Positions 59,616 to 64,000 of a DNA stretch of 64,000 nt are shown piece after piece. The stretch's first letter is position 1. Every line of letters begins with the position of its first letter. This DNA is from Corynebacterium sp. BD556 (GTDB taxonomy: Bacteria > Actinomycetota > Actinomycetes > Mycobacteriales > Mycobacteriaceae): positions 62,001-126,000 of the forward strand of contig NZ_CP141643.1 of the NCBI RefSeq assembly GCF_038452275.1, read 5' to 3'. A program made the position numbers and the translations under genes. The notes beneath the pieces were generated by a model that had not been told where the DNA came from, made no database searches, and worked only from the letters and a program-made list of their open reading frames with translations.

Positions 59616-60251
59616 ATGAATAATCCAAGACCCGCCCCAGTACCGCTATCTCAGTGGTTTTCGTCTGCACGAATGAGCCGGTACGCCGATCATCCATCGC
59701 CAGAAGCGCTATACCTTTGGAATACTCATCTCACAAAGACCTATCTCGCCGACATTGAGCATCTCGAGGTGCTCCTTCGAAATTGCATCCACACTGCCCT
59801 AGCCAGAAGATACGACGAACGATGGTTTGACAATGGTCGAATAGCTTTCAGTAAAGAAGCAGATAAGAGCATTCGCAAAGCAAAGAGACGAGTCGGCGGG
59901 AGAGGGGCTCCATCAGGAAAGATTATCGCTGAACTCAGCTTTGACTTCTGGCGCTTCCTGTTAAGCAGTAACTATCATGCGAACATCTGGCCCCAGATAG
60001 AAAAAGCGTTGAAGGAAAAACCCGACAGCAGAAAGCAATTTGAAGAACTGGTGGTCATTGTTTACAACATGAGAAACAGGTGCTCTCACCACGAATCAAT
60101 CGTCCAACAACACGATATACCCCGTGAAGTCGCACATCTCGACTCTGTAGATAACGCCATCCAAACGGTCGCAAGCTTCATTGATCCCCAGGCTGCAACT
60201 TGGATCAAGGCCAATTCCCAAGTCCCCGCCATACGAGCGCAACGACCTTAG
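59616..60251 (+). CDS. Abi-like protein with HEPN motif
   Basis: A 211-residue protein resembling the Abi_2/AbiD-F group of abortive-infection proteins: LYLWNTHLTKTYLADIEHLEVLLRN near the N-terminus, ERWF, and the HEPN RNase signature R153-x4-H158 in NMRNRCSHHESIV. HEPN proteins of this type are RNA-cutting toxins of anti-phage or toxin-antitoxin systems. Low G+C, monocistronic, downstream of the RHH-YfbU gene and flanked by a 22-nt direct repeat. No obvious partner antitoxin is adjacent except possibly the broken regulator after it. Confidence 0.75.
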   Translation: MNNPRPAPVPLSQWFSSARMSRYADHPSPEALYLWNTHLTKTYLADIEHLEVLLRNCIHTALARRYDERWFDNGRIAFSKEADKSIRKAKRRVGGRGAPSGKIIAELSFDFWRFLLSSNYHANIWPQIEKALKEKPDSRKQFEELVVIVYNMRNRCSHHESIVQQHDIPREVAHLDSVDNAIQTVASFIDPQAATWIKANSQVPAIRAQRP

Positions 60252-60298
60252 TTGGATACCTTTTTAGGGGTGGATAATGGCACCGAAAGAATTCTTTT

Positions 60299-60320
60299 GT
60301 AGTGCAGGGAGCCATTCGGG
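60299..60320 (+). repeat. 22-nt direct repeat, right copy
   Basis: Partner of the repeat at 59564-59585 (19 of 22 bases identical), located 48 bases after the HEPN-like stop codon. Distance between copies is 735 bases. Confidence 0.75.
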
Positions 60321-60711
60321 AATATATGGCGTCTATCTATTGCATGCGGATAATAGTTGATGATTTTGTATTCAAACTTCCCCTGAAAACTCGCGAGATC
60401 TCCTCGTTAGGATGATCCCGGTCGAGCCCACGTCCAGCCAGCTCGTGAAGCTGGCTGCTGCCATCTTCGACGTAGAGCCAACGGACTTCCTGCTTCTCGA
60501 CGATTCGCAGGAGATTCCTCAAAGAATGGCCATCGAGGCTGGACCCATCCGACGTGGGTAAGTGGGCCCAAGTGGTTCAGGTTTACTCATCTGAATTGCT
60601 GTCAGCTACAGCTGCAGAAACAACTCCTGCGTTAACTCTAGAATCCCTGTGAGCGCTCTTCGAAATGTAGCCCACTGGCGCTCTTTGAAAAGTAGCCCAG
60701 TGTGGTCGTTG

Positions 60712-61509
60712 TTATTGTGCCTGATGTGGGGTTGGTGAGGGGGTTGTTGGTGCGGGTATTTCGCGTCCTTTGATGCGGTGGCTTACTCCTCGGTGTTGAA
60801 AGATTTTGGCGTGGTGGACGATGCGGTCGACCATGGCGGTGGCTACTGTGATGTCGCCGAAGCATTGCGCCCATTGGGAAAACGCTAGGTTTGAGGTCAC
60901 GATGATGGAGCCGTGTTCGTAGCGTCTGGAGACGAGTTGAAAAAACAGGTTCGCCGCGTCAGCTTCGACGGGAATGTAGCCGAGTTCGTCGATGATGAGC
61001 AGGTGGTAGCGGTTTAATCGTTTCAGCAGCGTTTCGAGTTTGCCGGTGTTGTGGGCTTCGGTGAGGGTGTTTACCCACCCGGCGGCGGTGTCGAAGAGGA
61101 CGCGATAGCCTTGCTGCGCTGCTGTGATGCCAAGTGCGGTGGCGAGGTGGGTTTTGCCGGTTCCGGGTGGGCCGAGCAGGACGACGTTTTCAGCTGTGGC
61201 GACCCAGGCCCCGGTTTCAAGGCGTGCGATTTCAGTGCGGTCAATACTGGGTTGTGCGGTGAAGTCGAAGTCGGCGATGGTTTTCACGGCCGGAAAGCCG
61301 GCGCGTTTGACGCGTAATGATGCTCCGGATTCTGCGCGGGCGGTCGCTTCGACGGATAGCACGGCGGCGAGGTACTCCTCGAATGTCCAGGATTGGCTAC
61401 GTGCTTGATTGGCGATGGTTGAGTAGACGTTGTCGATGCGTGGGGCTTTCAACTCCCGTGCGAGGTGACTAATTGCCGCCGCGGTGTCGTGGGCGCTGGT
61501 GCGGGTCAT
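60712..61509 (-). CDS. istB: IS21 helper ATPase IstB
   Basis: A 265-residue AAA+ protein from ATG 61509 (MTRTSAHDTAAAISHL), with AAGGAG 10 bases upstream. Walker A LGPPGTGKTHLA, Walker B LLIIDELGYIP and sensor VTSNLAFSQW are intact. It activates IstA and selects targets. The 43-base gap to istA and same orientation give the standard istA-istB operon. An upstream in-frame ATG at 61593 overlaps istA and is rejected. Confidence 0.95.
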   Translation of the reverse strand: MTRTSAHDTAAAISHLARELKAPRIDNVYSTIANQARSQSWTFEEYLAAVLSVEATARAESGASLRVKRAGFPAVKTIADFDFTAQPSIDRTEIARLETGAWVATAENVVLLGPPGTGKTHLATALGITAAQQGYRVLFDTAAGWVNTLTEAHNTGKLETLLKRLNRYHLLIIDELGYIPVEADAANLFFQLVSRRYEHGSIIVTSNLAFSQWAQCFGDITVATAMVDRIVHHAKIFQHRGVSHRIKGREIPAPTTPSPTPHQAQ

Positions 61510-61552
61510 AGGAAAGAGCTCTCCTTGAAGTTTGTGGGGCGTTGAGGCCGTG

Positions 61553-62755
61553 TTAGGCGATGTGGTCGTAGATGGATAGGTCAGCGATGTCAACAGCGGT
61601 ATCTGGCTGGAATCTCTCGCCCGCCGTAGCTAGGTCGCGGCGCATGGCGCGGGCAGTTTGGGCGTGGGCGGGGTCGGTGATGACCTTGTGCTGGCCCCAG
61701 TGGCGTGGGTGCACCGCGGCGGGTTCACCGTGTGGCCCGGTCACGGCGATTTCATCAAGCGTGCTGCGCACAGTGACTAGTCGGTCAATGAATGTCGGAT
61801 CCACGCTGTACTGGTTGGTGTCAACGGTGACGTAGTAGTTTCGCGGCAGGCGCACCGCGGGCCTGACACCGAACACCGGCGGATACGGTGGCAAGGGGCG
61901 CATCGCCCGCTGATCAGCTGCAAACAAGTCCGCCGGTGTGGCCTTCAACGTGGTGTGAACGCGTGCGTTGGCGATTGTGGTGAACCACTCATCAAGTTGG
62001 GCTTGCACATCCACCGGGTCGCTGAACCGGCGCCCGGGGAAGAAGGAACGCTTCATGTACCCGTTGGTGCGCTCGACGATGCCTTTAGATTCCGGGTCCC
62101 GCGGTGGGGTCTGAACGATTCTGCAGCACAGCGCCCCGCCGAATGCGGCAACAGGCTCGCACAGCTTCGCCTTGCCAATCCCGGGCTCGTGATCCCACAC
62201 GAGCCGATCTGGTACCGCTTGGAAATCACGTGTTATCAACTGCCACATCCCGGCGATCAAGTCATCAGTCGTGCGCGAGGGAAGCACACACGCCGCAGCG
62301 AAACGAGAATGCGAGGCTGCCATCACCAACACCGGCAACGCGCGGTAGACCCCATCAGCATCAGGTAGTCCACCCGGTGCAAAAGTGAGATCACATTGGA
62401 TCTCACGCCCCGGGGCGTGAGTAAGGGTATCGACTGGGTCGGCGGGCATATACTCAGTCCGGATCCTGGCAACGTGTTTGCGAAACCATGAATCCGAGCC
62501 TGTCCAGCCCACTCGCTGAGCCAACACCTTGGCATTAAGCTGCGGTGTTTCCGTGAGAAGTTCCCTGACCTGCGGTTCAAACGGATCGAAACTCGTGCCT
62601 TTGGCATCCCGTGGCTTGTAACAAGGCGGCGAATCTGAAGCCAAAGCCTTCTCCACCGTCTTCTTCGCACAGCCCACTTCGGCCGCGATCTTCCTCAATG
62701 ACAGACCCTGCCCACGCAGGTATCGGATCTGCGCCCATTCCTCCAATGAAATCAC
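61553..62755 (-). CDS. istA: IS21 transposase IstA
   Basis: A 400-residue DDE transposase: N-terminal HTH (GLSLRKIAAEVGCAKKTVEKAL), then a second DNA-binding part, and a DDE core with D in IQCDLTFAP, D in VWDHEPGI and E in KGIVERTNGYMKR. C-terminal beta-barrel and basic tail are present. Starts at a GTG (62755). Length and motifs are normal for the family, so the element is probably active. Confidence 0.95.
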   Translation of the reverse strand: MISLEEWAQIRYLRGQGLSLRKIAAEVGCAKKTVEKALASDSPPCYKPRDAKGTSFDPFEPQVRELLTETPQLNAKVLAQRVGWTGSDSWFRKHVARIRTEYMPADPVDTLTHAPGREIQCDLTFAPGGLPDADGVYRALPVLVMAASHSRFAAACVLPSRTTDDLIAGMWQLITRDFQAVPDRLVWDHEPGIGKAKLCEPVAAFGGALCCRIVQTPPRDPESKGIVERTNGYMKRSFFPGRRFSDPVDVQAQLDEWFTTIANARVHTTLKATPADLFAADQRAMRPLPPYPPVFGVRPAVRLPRNYYVTVDTNQYSVDPTFIDRLVTVRSTLDEIAVTGPHGEPAAVHPRHWGQHKVITDPAHAQTARAMRRDLATAGERFQPDTAVDIADLSIYDHIA

Positions 62756-63056
62756 CCATCCAATCTTTTCCGGGTGGGCTACTTTTCGAGGAGCGTTTTG
62801 GGCTACTTTTCAAAGAGCGCTGACAATCCCTCGTCCTCGACCTTAAGACCCAGGCGCAGGATGCGCCAGTCAAAACCGATCATGCCTTTCAGTCTGGTCG
62901 ACACCTGATTGACCTCGTTCAATCTGGTGATTCTATGGTTCAAAGTCAGTCGCACGAGTGGAGCATGACAGAAACCAATCAGGCCGATTCGGTTACCGCG
63001 CTAACAGAGCGTGAGGGCTTTGAACTCTAGAGTCCCGCGGCTAGCTTGATATAAGT

Positions 63057-63104
63057 GCAGCAAAGTAGCGAGCTAGCAAGATAGCACGCTATCCAAATAG
63101 CAGT
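63057..63104. repeat. Six-unit 8-bp phased repeat array
   Basis: The core YAGC recurs with exact 8-base spacing: CAGC at 63058, TAGC at 63066, 63074 and 63082, TATC at 63090, TAGC at 63098. Within it GATAGC-AC-GCTATC (63080-63093) is an inverted repeat. Phased short repeats like this are bound by ribbon-helix-helix proteins in plasmid partition and repressor operators. Confidence 0.7.
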
Positions 63105-63284
63105 TAGTCTGATATGAGCGGGATGGTACCGGCCCTCGGTGTATGAAGGGGCACACCCTGTCGGTTTGAAGCAGACCGGTACCGCACCGTTAAAGAGCAA
63201 GGCCGCTTGCGGCCGCGCTAGCACAACGAGCGAAGCGAGGCGGGAGCAGTTCGTTAGGGGTCACTCACGAAGCTTGCTGGGGTC
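63105..63284. other. Plasmid-like noncoding region with palindromes
   Basis: No credible gene. It contains GGTACCGG (63125-63132) paired with CCGGTACC (63176-63183) across a 43-base spacer, with GGTGT/ACACC inside, and a tight hairpin GGCCGC-TT-GCGGCC (63201-63214), then a purine-rich tract (AACGAGCGAAGCGAGGCGGG). It looks like an origin, partition or control region. It ends at the second IS3 copy. Confidence 0.5.
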
Positions 63285-64000
63285 TGAACCCCGGAAAGTG
63301 GACACGGAGTTTTAATCAGATGCGGTTTTGAGTATAGCTGTTTCGGAAGATTCAAAGGCGTTCGGCGAACGATAGCCGCACCTCGAGTGCAGGCGTTTGG
63401 TGTTGTAGCGACTGCACCATTGGAACACGTCCCGGCGACACACCAGCTGACTGGCGAAAACAGGTGCATCTTGAAGGACTTCCCGTTTCAACGTGGCGTT
63501 GAACGACTCCGCCAGAGAATTATCCGCGCTGGTACCAATTGCTCCCATCGATTGGGTAACACCGAGACGTTCACATAGTCTTCGGTACCGATCAGAGGTG
63601 TATACACTGCCATGATCGGAGTGGAAAATCGCTCCGTCAAGCCCGCCACGGATCCCGTAAGCCATCATCAAAGCCTCTTCAACTAACTCCGTACGCATGT
63701 GGACGGCGATCGCGAAACCGGTCAACTGCCGCGAGTAGCAGTCGATGACCGTCGCCAGGTACATATTCGACCCATCTGCAATCGGGAGGTAGGTGATATC
63801 GCCGACGTAGACCGTGTTTGGTTTCTCCGCGGTGAAACGGCGTGCGAGCAGATCCGGAAACGTCGGAGCGCGTTTCGCAGACACCGTGGTCTTTACGCGG
63901 CGTTTCTTGGTGTAGCCGAACAATTCCATCTGGCGCATCAGCCTGGCGGTGCGCTTGTGATTGAGGCGATCATCGCTGGTCGGATCCGAGTTGATGGCCG
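63285..64000 (-). mobile_element. IS3-family insertion sequence (copy 2, cut by window end)
   Basis: The first 716 bp match copy 1 (48431 onward) with no difference that I can see, in the same orientation. The left flank again reads GGGTC before TGAACC, as at copy 1. Its orfA end lies beyond the window. Offset between copies is 14,854 bp. Confidence 0.92.
63312..64000 (-). CDS. IS3-family transposase OrfB (partial, copy 2)
   Basis: The C-terminal part of the same DDE transposase as at 48458-49360; at least the last 208 residues read identically, including GDITYLP, HSDHGSVYTS and AESFNATLKRE. The N-terminus runs off the window. Confidence 0.92.
   Translation of the reverse strand, partial: AINSDPTSDDRLNHKRTARLMRQMELFGYTKKRRVKTTVSAKRAPTFPDLLARRFTAEKPNTVYVGDITYLPIADGSNMYLATVIDCYSRQLTGFAIAVHMRTELVEEALMMAYGIRGGLDGAIFHSDHGSVYTSDRYRRLCERLGVTQSMGAIGTSADNSLAESFNATLKREVLQDAPVFASQLVCRRDVFQWCSRYNTKRLHSRCGYRSPNAFESSETAILKTASD

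Larger units (their letters stand above)
60648..62825 (-). mobile_element. IS21-family insertion sequence
   Basis: 2178 bp. Ends carry TGTGAGCGCTCTTCGAAATG (left) and TGTCAGCGCTCTTTGAAAAG (right, reverse complement), each followed by a second GCTC-TTTGAAAAGTAGCCCA-type repeat inside: the multiple terminal repeats typical of IS21. A 5-bp target duplication ATCCC flanks it (60643-60647, 62826-62830). Contains istA and istB on the minus strand, both intact. Confidence 0.93.
60364..63030 (+). pseudogene. Broken XRE-type regulator gene, split by IS21-family element
   Basis: The frame from 60364 to 60561 encodes VEPTSSQLVKLAAAIFDVEPTDFLLLDD, the C-terminal pattern of an XRE helix-turn-helix regulator, without its N-terminal helices. 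A shift near 60540 moves reading into another frame (LDPSDVGKWAQVVQVYSSEL), which is open up to the IS21 insertion at 60647. Removing the IS and one ATCCC copy continues this frame without a stop for about 66 more codons to TAG 63028-63030. So the gene has a lost 5' end, a frameshift and an insertion. Assignment as a regulator is tentative. Confidence 0.5.

Noticed and set aside
60337..60522. 61-codon minus-strand frame
   Set aside because: Antisense to the regulator remnant; that strand has the better protein pattern.
63027..63224. 65-codon minus-strand frame
   Set aside because: Covers the octad array and palindromes; no start signal and no family.
39104..64000. Second attachment site (copy of the tRNA 3' end)
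   Set aside because: I found no repeat of the tRNA 3' segment within the window; the right end of the element must be beyond 64 kb or the integration model is incomplete.

Overview
The window looks like a high-G+C actinobacterium of the genus Corynebacterium. The evidence is gene order and content: mtrA-mtrB-lpqB, hpf-secA1, aroA-rsgA, sigH-rshA, whiB1, rhlE, adnA-adnB, a CglK-type K+ channel, uvrD2, a YlbL-like Lon/PDZ protein and a UPF0182 membrane protein follow the conserved Mycobacteriales layout (Rv3246c to Rv3193c in M. tuberculosis). Many genes also appear to be leaderless, with a TANNNT-like -10 box 6-8 bases before the start codon.

Positions 1-38730 are chromosomal core. In order it holds: nucleotide and two-component signalling genes (tmk, mtrAB-lpqB); a ComF-type protein; ribosome hibernation and secretion (hpf, secA1); small conserved genes; aroA-rsgA divergent from an SRAP DNA-crosslink protein; ybaK; the thiol-stress sigma/anti-sigma pair sigH-rshA; a 33-bp inverted repeat and 15-nt tandem repeats; the 24-residue ribosomal protein bL37; whiB1 with a GlxR/CRP-like site upstream; a helicase/propeller operon; a DNA-repair operon (adnA, adnB, cglK, uvrD2); and envelope or protease genes ending in UPF0182. 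The core stops at an initiator tRNA gene (38654-38730).

From about 38731 to the window end lies a mobile, conjugative or plasmid-like element. It opens with a divergent repressor/excisionase-like switch, and the repressor frame runs into the tRNA gene. Then come replication-like winged-helix genes, an element-borne WhiB, and a tightly packed envelope module (41.8-48.4 kb and the interrupted gene after it): a secreted Pro/Ala-rich protein, a single-pass membrane protein, a cutinase-like protein lacking its serine nucleophile, a DUF6668-like degenerate P-loop protein, two tiny paralogous membrane proteins and two related lipoproteins. After an IS3-family insertion come a DUF3800-like gene, a MobF relaxase/helicase (51.3-55.3 kb) with an oriT-like hairpin, accessory and HNH genes, a DnaB-N-like/SSB-like/membrane/resolvase operon, and a low-G+C cargo pair (an RHH-YfbU fusion and a HEPN/Abi-like RNase candidate). 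A broken regulator carrying an IS21-family element follows. The end holds palindromes and an 8-bp-phased repeat array resembling a partition or operator site, then a second, identical IS3 copy cut by the window edge.

Both IS insertions can be reversed on paper: removing the element and one target-site copy restores an open reading frame. The two IS3 copies are direct repeats 14,854 bp apart and bracket the relaxase region. The best candidates for undescribed biology are the envelope module with its inactive-looking cutinase, the RHH-YfbU plus HEPN cargo, the stand-alone DnaB-N domain operon and the octad array.
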